A DNA stretch of 64,000 nt from Apostichopus japonicus (taxonomy: Eukaryota; Echinodermata; Holothuroidea; Aspidochirotida; Stichopodidae): the NCBI RefSeq assembly GCF_037975245.1, contig NC_092561.1, positions 6,954,501 through 7,018,500 of the forward strand. Reading direction: 5' to 3'. Each line of letters begins with the position of its first letter. Within the stretch, counting starts at the first letter, position 1. Of this stretch, positions 10,736-21,289 are shown piece after piece. The translations under genes were made by a program, and so were the position numbers. The notes under the pieces are model-generated. The model saw nothing but the letters and a program-made list of their open reading frames with translations, had not been told where the DNA came from and searched no databases.

Positions 10736-11084
10736 CCCCCCCCCTCCCTCTGTCACCCCAAACGTTTGTCATGGTTTGCCACTTTTTACAAAATGAATAA
10801 AGATTGTACTAAAATGAAACTTTACTTACCAGTTGTAGTTTTTGTATCTTATCGACCTTAATGTAAATTTTCTTGTAGGGTTGGGCTGTCCTCTTCCCCA
10901 GGAGGGAGATCAGTTAATATTTGCCCACCCCCTCCCACTCCCTTCCCACCCCAAAACCCATATTTTACTATTTACTGACTGCCTTATTCTAGTTTCCTAC
11001 AGTATAAACCGTAGTTCAGTTTGCAACTGCACGAACACCCCGAACATATACCTTACCATACCGCCATAATATAACTTAAGTATA

Positions 11085-11280
11085 CGTTTCATGATGATGA
11101 TGGTGATCGTGATGATCATGATGATGGTGATGATGATGATGGTGGTGATGATGATAATGATGGTGGTGGTGGTACTTGGTGGTGGTACATGGTGGTGGTG
11201 ATGATGATGTTGATGATGGTGGTGGTGGTGGTGATGATGATGGTGGGAGTGGTGATGATGATGATCATCATCATCATCAT
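11085..11280. repeat. Compound GAT/GGT trinucleotide microsatellite
   Basis: About 190 bp of interrupted GATGAT and GGTGGT repeats ending in an ATCATCATC inversion. The open frame on the minus strand through it (Thr, Ile and Met runs) is a by-product of the repeat. Confidence 0.95.
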
Positions 11281-11718
11281 GAGCATTTCATGTAAATTAC
11301 GAACCCTGCTCTCTCTCCCTTCTAAGTAGAGAATAATTTTTTCCTTCATGAATTTTTCAGTCCTTCCATAAAAGGGTTAGTAATAATTCCCACGTAGTGA
11401 GCAAGTTTGGTTGGGTTTGGGGTAACGTTAACTAAAAATCGAGGTGTGGGGATGTGCTCATCAGAGGTTTACTGCCCCTCACTCAAAAAGAAGTACTTGA
11501 ATATAGATGGTGAAGATGGTGCCGATAAAACTTGACGCACGAATCTCTCAAATCTGGGAGGATTTGGACAAATCCCATATCAAACGAAAGTTTGTAACAG
11601 AAACAGTATATTCTTGTCCTCATATTTCTGTTTATTCTCTCTATTCAATTTTAATCTGTACTTATTTTAGTAGTCGTCGCATTAATTATCCTCCGTATTC
11701 ATTTTTATTTTCGTGTAG

Positions 11719-12032
11719 CCTTATCCATTGGAGGTGCAGTGATACACCAAATATCTACCAATTCTCGATTCGAACCAGTAGGATACTCCATGTCTGCTCA
11801 ACGAGATTGGCCCGCCGAGGAACCAGAAATAGACCAGCTCTCCTCCTCACAGGGTCGTAGGTTTCAGTGCAAGCGTTGTCTTAAACTATTTACCAAAAAG
11901 AGCAATTTGACAGTACACGAGCGTAGGCATCAAGAGTTGGTTATTTACAAGTGTCGTTACTGCGAAAAATCGCTCACCTCCAAATGGAATCGTACACGCC
12001 ATGAGCGATCTCATCAAGGGAATTTGTCGTAA
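11719..12032 (+). CDS. C2H2 zinc-finger terminal exon 4 (two fingers)
   Basis: The acceptor TTTTATTTTCGTGTAG ends at 11718. Two bases (CC) complete a split codon, then 103 residues run to the TAA at 12030-12032. Residues 1-49 form a short acidic/polar linker. Finger 1 starts at Cys50 (CKRC, HERRH) and finger 2 at Cys78 (CRYC, HERSH). Finger 2 keeps its zinc ligands but has Leu and Arg where the hydrophobic-core Phe and Leu normally sit, so it may fold less stably. It is the shortest member of the array. Its last codons and stop form the first unit of a degenerate tandem repeat that continues to about 12660. Two-finger output is the usual number in lola-type exons. Confidence 0.88.
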
Positions 12033-12660
12033 GTGTGTAAACTATTGGAAAGTAGTAAAACAGTTAAAAGTGGTGTGGTGGAAAGGTTGTCTCATCACGT
12101 GACTTCTGATCTCTGTGCTACGGTACAGGTTAAGTACCATATGCACGATTGCTTCGTTGCATTTTGCACAGTTTGTACACTCCAAGAGCGATATCATCGC
12201 AGCAAGGTATCCTTAATTGTGTAACTTATTGGATGATATACTCAACAGTCATTGGTGGAGGGTTCGTCGCGTCCCTCTCTGCTACGGTGCATGTTAAGTA
12301 CCGTAAGTATTTTGTCCATGTACACGCCATGAGCAAAATGTCGTCACAGGGAATATATCTTAAGTGTGTAAAACTATTGGAAGCTAGAAGCAACATTTTA
12401 AGGTGTCTGCTTGGCTCATCAGGTGAATTCAGATCTCTGTGCTACTTTGCAGAGTAAGTGCCACAACTTATTCGTGCCACATTGACTTATGCACTAAGCC
12501 ATCACGCCATGAGCGATCTGACCAAGGGAATGTATCATGAATGTGTAAGCTATTAGAAGCTATATATGTAATACTTAAAGGTGATGTGTCTTTATCGTCC
12601 CCTGATTTCAGTTCCATGTGCTACGGTGCAAGTCAAGTACCATGATTGTTGATGTAATAT
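11999..12660 (+). repeat. Four degenerate tandem units seeded by the end of zinc-finger exon 4
   Basis: Units start near 12000, 12184, 12326 and 12506. Each opens with a version of CATGAGCGATCTCATCAAGG, continues with AAGTGTGTAA-CTATTGGAA, and ends with GTGCTACGGT-CA-GTTAAGTACC. Only the first unit is coding (finger 2 end plus stop). The later ones are non-coding copies of the exon tail and 3' flank with period about 140-185 bp. Confidence 0.8.
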
Positions 12661-13410
12661 TGTATTATGCATTATACTTGTGACTTTCCAAAACTTCCAG
12701 CAAAATGGCAAATGTATAGTAAAGGGTATTGAATGACAAAGTGTATGTACGTCGACATTTCTGGTCTCGAAAGGATCCATTAAATTCTTGCATAATTCCG
12801 TAAAAATATTTAATTTGACATTTTGAGTAAAAAACTGTTTGATCAACATGCAACCCTCGGTATACTCATGCCCTTCCTTCATGCTAAGACATGTGAAGGG
12901 GTTACTTGGACCGTGACTGTGCGTGAAGAGACTTCTCCTCCCCCCCCCCCCCCCCACCCCTTGCCTCACCCCACAAACACGCACACAATCTGCTTGTCTG
13001 TAACGCAAGCTTTCCACACTAAATCGAGCCTCGACGCCTTCAGATTATCAGCAGGTTTGGCAATTCACTGCAGTATGACAATATATACATTTCAACATTA
13101 TATATATGTTGTATCTTTTTCTTTCTTTTTTCTACCTTATTACTTTACATTATTCTTTTGGGGCAGTTTGCCTATAATATTGATCAAGAGCTGTCCGGAC
13201 CAAAACAAGAATGGAAGATGATATATACCACACCTGCATGCATGTGGGCACTTCACTTTGATAAGAAAGAAATGGATTTATTCCCGCCCTCTCACTATGT
13301 CACTTTTTCGGAAGAACTTGACAAGATTAAGGCAATTACTAATTTAACCCAATTGGCTTATTTGTGATTCTAGCTTCACTCAACCGTGTTATTTTCTCAT
13401 CTCTTCACAG

Positions 13411-13823
13411 GGATTCTCCGACATGGTGAAGCATCCGCTACTTATCCGAACAGATATACCGTCGGGATGATGGGAATAACTACAACATCGACTATTCGGA
13501 CTAGACCATGTCCGGTGATGGTAACGGGAACATTGCCAACGAGTGAACCGACGAAGTCCGGTGAAAATCAATGTCGCTACTGCGGCAGAGTCCTGACTCA
13601 GAAAAGCTCTTTAAAACTACACGAACGGCTGCACACCGGAGAAAGGCCCTTCCAGTGCCGGTTCTGCGAGAGAAAGTTCATACGCGACTTCAGTAGGAAA
13701 GCACACGAAAGGACCCATTATGCACACAAGCCATTTATATGCACAATATGTGGGAAAGGGTTTTACAGACAGTTTAGCTTGAAGAAGCACACAGACAATT
13801 ACCATGCGAATAAAAATACATGA
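13411..13823 (+). CDS. C2H2 zinc-finger terminal exon 5 (three fingers)
   Basis: The acceptor TTTTCTCATCTCTTCACAG ends at 13410. Two bases (GG) complete a split codon, then 136 residues run to the TGA at 13821-13823. Residues 1-53 are a Thr/Pro/Arg-rich linker with TTTST and RTRP. Fingers start at Cys54 (CRYC, HERLH), Cys82 (CRFC, HERTH) and Cys110 (CTIC, final HTDNYH with H-x4-H). TGERP joins fingers 1 and 2. Ligands are complete and hydrophobic-core positions mostly normal. An AATAAA lies inside the last codons (13809-13814). It is the last member of the array in the window. Confidence 0.92.
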
Positions 13824-15869
13824 TATGCGCGGTGAAGGCATTTGTTGGAAAGCGCCCCCAAAGTTTTCTCCTCTGCTTGCCTACTTCTCTAGTTGCTCTC
13901 TTGTTACTATGGCGATCAAACACGACATCATTGAAATGTATTTACTAAAATGCCTTGAACTGAGCAATTTTCACTGCTAACCTGGTTAGGAATAGGGAAC
14001 CAACATCACAGCGGGGTAAAAAAGAACATTAATCGCGCGACAGAAATAAGGTGCTAACTAAATACTATTCGCGCTTTATTATCAAGTAATCAACAGGCAC
14101 TGATAATAACATTCGTTGATAGCATATATGTCATTGCTGTCTTTGACACAAAATAATGATATTATAAGTTCCAGATTTAGAAGATTTTCCACCTGCGATT
14201 ATGATAAACAAGGAAGGTGAGAATATGCAAGATTGCATATTATTATTACTATAGGGCGCAATTTAACCTCAACATACTTTGTAAACGTTTAGGATTGTGT
14301 GGCGCGCTTTATAAATAGAGAGCCAAGTTGTATTTAAAAACGTATAGTGGAGCTTAGCAGGAATTTGAAACCGTCTTAATCCAGTGCGGGCTACATATCC
14401 AGTACTATGCTTGACACCTATCAACCATCTGCATGCTAAACTTTACAATGCCAGATCCCCCAACACCACGGGGGAGGGGGTGTGGTAGGGGGGGGGGGCA
14501 AATTTTGATGTTTTTAAAATTTATTTCGGACTCTCAGTTATTACACTTCTTTATATACTAGCACGGTTTATACATTTGTTATGGCTTTGGAACAGTCAGT
14601 ATTGTGTTTAATGCAACGTTCCTGAAAATGTCTTGATCTTTGCAAAACAGACAAGCAACCTCCCCGTCCCCCGCCCGCCCCTCTCCTCACCCACCCCATC
14701 TAAGAGTAGACACATCGATGTTTCGATATTTCATCATTTTACCATCTAATTTTTGTCAGTGACACCCTGAGGATTCTTAGTCGAGCATCTTGTTCGAAGA
14801 TGATGGTGGGAGGGGATTTTCTAGAGGTTTTCTCAAAATCAGATTCAAATTGGTGTAACAATTTGTTCCTCTTTATAAGTTTAAGATCAAAATTCACTTT
14901 GCTGAAGCACAGCCAGGAGCATATTTTTATTTCTGTGTAAGTCGTACGGTGCAAATTCAAATTTTCTCACAAAAGATGGCAACATTTCCAAGTAGGCTTT
15001 ACCTTTATTTAAGAACACAAATTTCTACACAATGGCAAATAGTTCAGTTGAAAGACATTCTAAATTACTCATATGACAAGTCCTGTAACATTCTTAACTT
15101 GTAACATTAATATATTATCCGTGGTACATGAGCTTTCTTACTTTACATACCCTGGAGTGTTATAGTTGAGGGACTATTAAATGCATTCAAAGTGCTTCAA
15201 AAAGGAAGATTCTTGAAGATCACAGAGTTTTAGCATTTTACAAACGAGGAAAAATCCTATGCTCTTTTTAGCGTCACGCTTTTACCCCACATATTAATAA
15301 TATATTTATTTCTTAATTTCAGGGAAGCAGGAAATTATTTTTCATTCTAGATGAATGTTTATATGTAGAGGTGAACTGTAATGAGAGTTTTCTCTGGAAC
15401 ATTACACTGTCTCTACATTTGAACTTGAAATGCAAAAATTCCTTCCAAAGCGTCAGGATTTTACAGTGGAATTGCCGATATGTACAATTTTAGTAATCAA
15501 ACACAACAACTTATTCAGTTGCATTGATCATTGCATGTTATATATATTATACTCTTGTTATCCTGCTTGGGTGGCTGTACAGGTCATGCAGCTTACCGGA
15601 GCATGTACGAGCATGCGCACTTCCCCTTTATCCAGTAGCATATATATAACCTACTCGCAGCTGAACGGAATGTATACAGTATGCTATAGTAGTCATGCGA
15701 TCTTCAAATACTAAAAAGGACATCAATATTGCCTCCAAATGTCATTGTATCAAAATACATCAAAGCCGTCTGGAATGGTCTGGCAATTGCTGCATAAACA
15801 ACCCTTTATGGCCCAACTTGAGCACTAAATCCCCACACCCTTTTATTCCTTGCCGAAGGCAAAAGGAAG
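13824..15869. other. Non-coding interval after the zinc-finger array
   Basis: No exon or named repeat is supported. Visible items are a G-run and inverted GGGG/CCCC block near 14460-14500, a TATA-box-like TTTATAAATAG at 14308-14318, and an unmatched minus-strand reading at 14739-14960 with no family resemblance. Confidence 0.3.
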
Positions 15870-16330
15870 TTATGCAATGGTGATGGCGTGTGCGTGTGTG
15901 TGCGTGTGTATGGGAACATGATATCTCAAGAAGTGTAACCTTGTTGGATCTCATACTTGGCATGAAGATGCCCAATATTTGAGCACAAGAACCCTATTGT
16001 TTTTGGTGGATTTCAAATAGGTCATTTGGGCTCACCAGATGTCTAATTCTGATAACTCAAGAGGGTAAAAATTTGATGAAGCTCATACTTGGTGTGTGAG
16101 TGCCCCATATTGAGTAGAAGAAGCCTATTGGTTTTGGTGGATGTCAAAGGTCACCAGTGGTCAAATTGTAAAAACCATGTTAAAACGATATATCAAGCAG
16201 GACAACATGTCTATATGTAATATCTGGCATGCAATGCCAAACCTTGAATGCAAGAAGCTGATTTATGATCAAGTTAACATGACATCAATCCGTTTGATCT
16301 GCACAATATTATTAAACTATTAATAAAGAT
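15870..16330. repeat. Degenerate intergenic repeat, ~130-bp period
   Basis: Two or more units contain a CTCATACTTGG phrase, a CCCAATATTTGAG- or CCCCATATTGAG-type phrase, and CCTATTG-TTTTGGTGGAT (about 15950 and 16083). The final unit has GTCAAAGGTCACCAG. The style matches the repeats near 5.0 and 21.3 kb. Confidence 0.6.
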
Positions 16331-16537
16331 AACCTGTGGTTAGAGTACAATAGCCCTATTAAAACTGGTAGAGATCAGAGGTCAAGCTGTGAACCATTGA
16401 TATCTCAGAGATAAAACTTAGATGACTGATACTGTGGTTCTTGTTTCATAAAAATTTTAGTTAATGCCCATGGATCTTAAACATCCTATACCTAAGTGTA
16501 AACATGGTAACTGATCATGATGAAAACGGTGACATCC

Positions 16538-16581
16538 CTATGTTCCGACGTCTCTATGTTCCGACGTCTCTATGTTCCGAC
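16538..16581 (+). repeat. 16-bp tandem repeat, 2.75 copies
   Basis: CTATGTTCCGACGTCT is repeated head to tail and followed by an A-run. It is a short minisatellite of unknown role. Confidence 0.85.
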
Positions 16582-17024
16582 AAAAAAAAAAAAATTCGGA
16601 GCAATTTTTTTTATCCAAAAATTTGTTTGTACCAAGAAAACTAGTTTTGTGACCCCAATACTTTTGTGGACCAAAGTTTTTGGGGGTTTTGGGACTCAAA
16701 TTTGTTCGGAGCAACATTGGACCAACAAGAGTTCTTTTTTGGCTGGCTTTCTTGGCTGACAGTTGTAATCCGTTGGCTCACGATGTCGGAATCAACACGT
16801 GGGGAACCGGGGCGGGGGTGGGCGGGGCTAGGGAAATGAATCGCCTACTGCTCTGCCTCTGTTACTAGTGGGAGCAAGACTTTTAATCTACTTTCCTTCT
16901 TGATATTTGTAAAAAATCTTTTATTCTGTTTTTGTACTATTGTTGTTTTCCTCTTTTAGTTTATAAGTTACACCGACGTGAACAATATTTAACTATATTT
17001 AACTATTTTACGGTAAATAAAGTT

Positions 17025-17165
17025 ATGAAACACCTTATTCTAATTGTTAGTATTATATTTTTGTTTGTTTCAAAACAGGGTTTAGCCCTTCATGTTGTTT
17101 CTCTTGATATTAGATACAATCTGGGTAGCTCAGTCCGGCGGTGCATACAAACAACGAAGAGGTAA
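17025..17165 (+). CDS. Small ORF with signal-peptide-like start (tentative)
   Basis: A 46-residue reading begins MKHLILIVSIIFLFV, a basic residue plus a long hydrophobic stretch, then KQGLALH and an arginine/lysine-rich C-terminus with a single Cys. This would suit a small secreted peptide precursor. An AATAAA at 17198-17203, shortly after the stop, is consistent with a transcript end. There is no recognised family, the region is AT-rich, and a chance ORF of this size is common. The TTTCAAAACAG inside it could instead be a splice acceptor. Confidence 0.2.
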   Translation: MKHLILIVSIIFLFVSKQGLALHVVSLDIRYNLGSSVRRCIQTTKR

Positions 17166-18095
17166 AATAAACGTACTGGGAAAGCGTGTTGTATGCCAAT
17201 AAAGTTCTATTGAATATAATTACAACGAATATTCATTACATAATAACGCATACAGTAGTTCCGCGAAAACCTTATCATACTACTTCAAACTGATTTTTTT
17301 TGTTTTCTTTCTCCATTTTGATTTCAATGTATATGAGAATAATTAACATAATTAAAATAATTTAACGATATTGATGGATGTAAAACGGAATAATTTACTA
17401 CTCATACAACTTAAAGGGTGTGAAGACTCGCGCAAAAAGAAACGTCTAATGCCGGTAATCTGACCTAGTTTCGAATGAGGTGTAACAGAAGTGTTAGACA
17501 CCACCATCGATCCCAGAAAATACACACACAGCTTGCTACCGTCGGTAATTAGACACTAGTGTACAGTCAGTACATACAGCTGCGGTCAATAGCCACAGCA
17601 CAGTGTATAGACGATACAGCGATGGAAATCTCAGGTCCAGCTCAAGATAACAAGGTATCATGTTTATACTGTCTGCATTCTGTAGCGACACGAACAAAAC
17701 GTCACTTGCAAGCAACAGAAAGTTAATTTTTTCAGATGGCCGCACGCGCTTTGGGCGAGTCTTCAATGCCTTTAACCTCAAGTTGCAATTTAAATTTTTC
17801 ATGTTTGGTTTTATTTTGCAAAATTCCTTCGACGACCGTAACGGTTTATCCCTACATTTCTGCGACGGCAACATTAGTTTCCGCGAGTGAGACTAATAAA
17901 GAGGGAGTGAGAGATCCCGAAAGGACAGTTGCAATTTCTTTCCTGTTTAGAGAAGGTCACCACCGTCGTAAAAGAAACCTTACACAAGTTTTTGCAAGCG
18001 CAATCAGCAGACGATATTCGCTCTGCAGATGTGCATGACCATTACGTTAGTCTGACGTCACTTCCTAGCAACGTAATAAACGTAGCACAAAGTCT

Positions 18096-19122
18096 CTAGC
18101 AGTCATAATCACTTTGCCTCTCCCTTATTTCTGGGAACAACGTTTCCTTTGCTAGCAGACGACAGAATTCTCCTGAATGATCTTTTAATTTGTAATGAAA
18201 TGTTCCAAATGATGTTCTTTCCAATGTCTTCTCAGTGCATTCTTTTTGGTATTGTTCTCGCATTTTTCTGAACTTACTTAAGTCGTTCTCAAAATTCGGA
18301 CCATACTTTCTCATCCTGTCGAAAAAGACTTCCTCGAAAAAATGATACAACACCATATCTGCAGAATTAAAATCACGTATTTTCTTCTCCATCGTCTTTG
18401 AAATATTAAGACCGGGTGCCACTTGAATATTTTTAGAAAGGTATAAAATATCTTCAAAAGACCAACAGAGTTCCTTTTTCAATAAAATCAAAGATTCGTC
18501 AAAGTATTCCATAATTAAGATCAAATCTAATTCATTTTCCAGTATTAAAAGTCGTTGTTCGATAGAAGCCATATCCTCGAATTGGTTGACTCTTAGACCT
18601 AAATCTAGACTCTGTAAATTACGTGAATACAAATTACTTCTCCAATAATCATTTTTCTTGTCCAGCAACGTCTCCATGCTGTGATCCCTTGTCAATTTAT
18701 CTAACTTGAAGAATTGATAAGCGGATAGCCATTGCGAAACAGGTTCTCTCAAAAGCGATATATATTTGGTACCTTCTGTCATGTACGAGTTGGCAATTTG
18801 ACGGTTATAGGCGATATGGACCGTCGATATATTATAACCGCGGAATGTACACGTGATGCGGTCATGTATAGGCGGGAAAAACATCTCACGGGGGCTCGCT
18901 TTAGAGAAATCTTTGAAGGTCACGTGACCCCGAGGATCTTGTCTCCGAAATGCGAACGACAGATTCCGAATGAATCCGAACCTATTTACTATTGACTGAA
19001 GCGTTGTACTGCCAGTCTTATGCGTCTTGACGAAGAATACGTTTGTAGTCGGGGTGCATGGTGTGTCCGCATCAAAAGGGGCTGGGAAGGGGTCACGTCT
19101 TAGTTCTTTGTTTCGTCTGGTC
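18096..19122 (-). CDS. Galactose-3-O-sulfotransferase-like enzyme, exon 3 (catalytic domain)
   Basis: Golgi enzymes of this family transfer sulfate from PAPS to the 3-OH of galactose on glycolipids or glycoproteins. This exon encodes residues 41-381 plus the last base of codon 40. KTHKTGSTTL at about residues 72-81 is the 5'-phosphosulfate-binding loop, and SLLREPVSQW at about 162-171 matches the 3'-phosphate-binding motif. NxS glycosylation sites occur in NLS (Asn93) and in later NIS motifs. The whole protein is 381 residues, slightly shorter than the vertebrate enzymes (about 400-490). The acceptor TTGTCCTATCCAG precedes 19122 and the TAG stop is at 18098-18096. Frame is open throughout. 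Exact acceptor (ceramide, O-glycan or other) cannot be told from sequence alone. Confidence 0.93.
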
Positions 19123-19759
19123 CTGGATAGGACAAGAATAGCATATTAAAGAAGATCAATAATTCATTCGATCGATCGATCAATCCGCATATAGGTTAGA
19201 ATAAAGACATGTAGCATGGACATATACTCGTTTTAAATTACACCTATATAGATTAAGAAAATCAATCTAGCCAGCATTAATTCGTTCACGTATAAGTTAT
19301 GACGTCACAAGACAGATATGAAAGCAACCTTAGATATTATATTTTACTACGTCACGATTTATTAAATATGATTTATTTTATGTGTGAATCGTGTTTTTTT
19401 TTTCAAGCTAGTTGTATTGGATACGATAGTTTCAAAACGGTTTCAATACAACATTTTGCTTTTGTTTAAAGATTTACGAGAAACCAAGTGAATATATCAT
19501 GCATACTATGGTACAGCGTTATTTCACCCGACGGGTTATTCCGGTGGTTTAAGTTTAACAAAATTGCTGGAACTTTTCTTTGTGCCAAAATCACATCATA
19601 TGAGCAATTCATATCTTAGAGATACACATTCTTAAAATTTGGTGACTTTACGACAATCAACACTCTCGACCCCCCCCCCCCCCTTCCCCTTCCCATGCCA
19701 AAGAATGGCCTGTCTTTTTTTAGTTAGAAGGTATATGTGTGGGATGTTAATAGGCTTAC

Positions 19760-19866
19760 TGTATAAGTTGTGAGGAAAGTAGCTCATAGTTTGGTAATCG
19801 GTTGTGTGTTATGGCGAACACTGCGTATATTAATACAACGGCTAGAAAGGCCATTGCAACCCGATT
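19760..19866 (-). CDS. Galactose-3-O-sulfotransferase-like enzyme, exon 2 (signal anchor)
   Basis: This exon encodes residues 5-39 plus two bases of codon 40. Acceptor TTGTTTCTTCCAG ends just before 19866 and donor GTAAGC follows 19760. It reads NRVAMAFLAVVLIYAVFAIT, an uncharged transmembrane stretch after a basic residue, the type II signal anchor that holds such enzymes in the Golgi. A stem region rich in polar residues follows. The two leftover bases CA join the G of exon 3 to make Gln40, so the phases agree. If exon 1 were wrong, translation could start at the ATG at 19854. Confidence 0.88.
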
Positions 19867-20566
19867 CTGGAAGAAACAAGAATAGAATATTAGACAATAA
19901 AGCAAGCAATGGTCGTGGGGGGTCCGGGAATGGGGAGGGGCGATATAACACTGTGGGCGCGGTGCCGCCTTATGCGTCATTTTTGACGCAACTGAACATA
20001 TCTTCAAACCTGTGCCTGGGGGTCCCGTAGGCTGGCTGATATCACACAGTGGGGATTGTTAGTATACTGTAGGCCTACTGTCATGTCCCGGTTGTCCAAA
20101 GCAATGATACTGAATAACTGATAGTATCAACAGTATAAATATCATGTTTCTATTAGATAAACTATGGGAACTATTCATACTGTCAGTACGACCGCTTTAT
20201 ATCATGTCACGAGAGCACAGTACCGAGTGGTATTAGCATTAATTGAAAACTTGCTAGCTGGCTGGCGGATATATATCAGTGTGAATGCAAACTCACACGA
20301 GATATGCGACGGTCTTTTGCTTGCTAATTAAACTAACAAATTTATAATTGACAACTTGTTGTTTAGGGTAAGGATGAGGGTGGGAACGTTGCCGCCCCCC
20401 CCCCCGTGCCTCCATCTCACCCTTCGCATTGCCGTCATCAGATCTCTTTGCAGCGTCAGTTCTCCAAACCCAAACATATTTCACAATATTATTAGACCTG
20501 TCTGCTAACTATAGTCATTAACGATATACACAACTTAAAGTAAGTAACAGGTAGTACGTAACTCAC

Positions 20567-20578
20567 CCAATGCTTCAT
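20567..20578 (-). CDS. Galactose-3-O-sulfotransferase-like enzyme, exon 1 coding part (MKHW)
   Basis: ATG AAG CAT TGG is followed directly by a strong donor GTGAGT (20566-20561). The 12-nt coding part is phase 0, matching the phase-0 entry of exon 2 (AAT CGG). An in-frame TAA lies 6 nt upstream of the ATG, so this start is clean. The result is a short cytoplasmic tail MKHWNR before the membrane anchor, the normal layout for a Golgi type II enzyme. The transcribed 5' UTR must extend to higher coordinates. The donor and frame are seen; the join to 19866 is inference. Confidence 0.7.
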
Positions 20579-20880
20579 AATTTAACACAATCCGTTCGAT
20601 GAATTTCAATGAATTGTTCCTCTGTCTATTATATCTTCAGACGATCAAAGGAAACAAATGTTTCTTATTCTTTAGGCGCCAACTTTTCATGTCGTCGTGG
20701 ACACACTGTAACACGGAAACGCACGAGTTGCATGGTTAGTGTGATGTTGTAGTCTATGTGCTGAGCAGCGGTTTTAGAAGTGGACCGGTGTGCTGTTTAC
20801 TCACTGATCAAGTATTTTCGACTTTAGTGAGCAGACTTTGAACCCCGTGTACTGGCAAATCAGGGGATAAACAAATACTC
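20579..20880 (-). promoter_or_regulatory. Likely 5' UTR and promoter side of the sulfotransferase gene
   Basis: Immediately upstream (minus strand) of the MKHW start, with somewhat raised CpG content around 20690-20790. No TATA box stands out. Placement rests only on its position next to the first coding exon. Confidence 0.35.
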
Positions 20881-21289
20881 CGGAGAAGGTATTCAATTAT
20901 ACATTATACTGTTTTAAATAATTAACGTGCTTCTGAAAAACCTGAAAAACTAAGAAACTAATTAAGAAAATTATAATGGCAAACGATCAGGCGCATTCTT
21001 AGTGGTGCTTTCCTCGTTCCTTTTTGCAATTTACACTGGTAGTCAGTTTTTGAGCACTTAACAAATTCCATGAAATGAAGCGTTAATGTTTCCAAAACTA
21101 CTCCAAAAGGAAAACAAGAGGGCAATTCGTGGAGTTGCAGATCTCATCTCCTTCATCGCGTTACTCTTGGCATCCCAATTTTGCTAAAGAAAGATGCAAT
21201 TTGTTCACACAATTAGTTTGAATTTGAACGGACTTAAAGTGTAGGAGGCGTTCACGACACACTTTTTTTGGGCAAAATTGACATTTAAT
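20881..21289. other. Non-coding interval
   Basis: AT-rich DNA; nothing recognisable as a gene or a repeat family. Confidence 0.3.

Larger units (their letters stand above)
937..13823 (+). other. Array of five candidate alternative 3'-terminal C2H2 zinc-finger exons
   Basis: Five exons on the same strand (937-1409, 1676-2103, 6439-6974, 11719-12032, 13411-13823) share one design. Each has a strong pyrimidine-rich AG acceptor and starts with exactly two bases of a split codon. A Ser/Thr/Pro/Lys-rich linker of about 48-61 residues follows, then two to four C2H2 fingers, and a stop codon with no downstream splice donor needed. Shared CRFC or CRYC fingers show that they are paralogous. Identical phase makes all five interchangeable on one upstream exon, as known for insect lola, mod(mdg4), broad and fruitless. 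Separate genes each with private 5' exons remain possible. The common 5' exons, perhaps with a BTB domain, are not in the window. Confidence 0.7.

Noticed and set aside
11116-11349. Minus-strand ORF with Met, Ile, Thr and Ser runs
   Set aside because: Product of the GAT/GGT microsatellite.
13158-13367. 69-residue ORF directly upstream of zinc-finger exon 5
   Set aside because: It ends before the acceptor, resembles nothing, and lies where the intron should be.
17536-17874. 112-residue minus-strand ORF just downstream of the sulfotransferase stop
   Set aside because: Same strand and close to the stop, so more likely 3' UTR or flank; no family resemblance.
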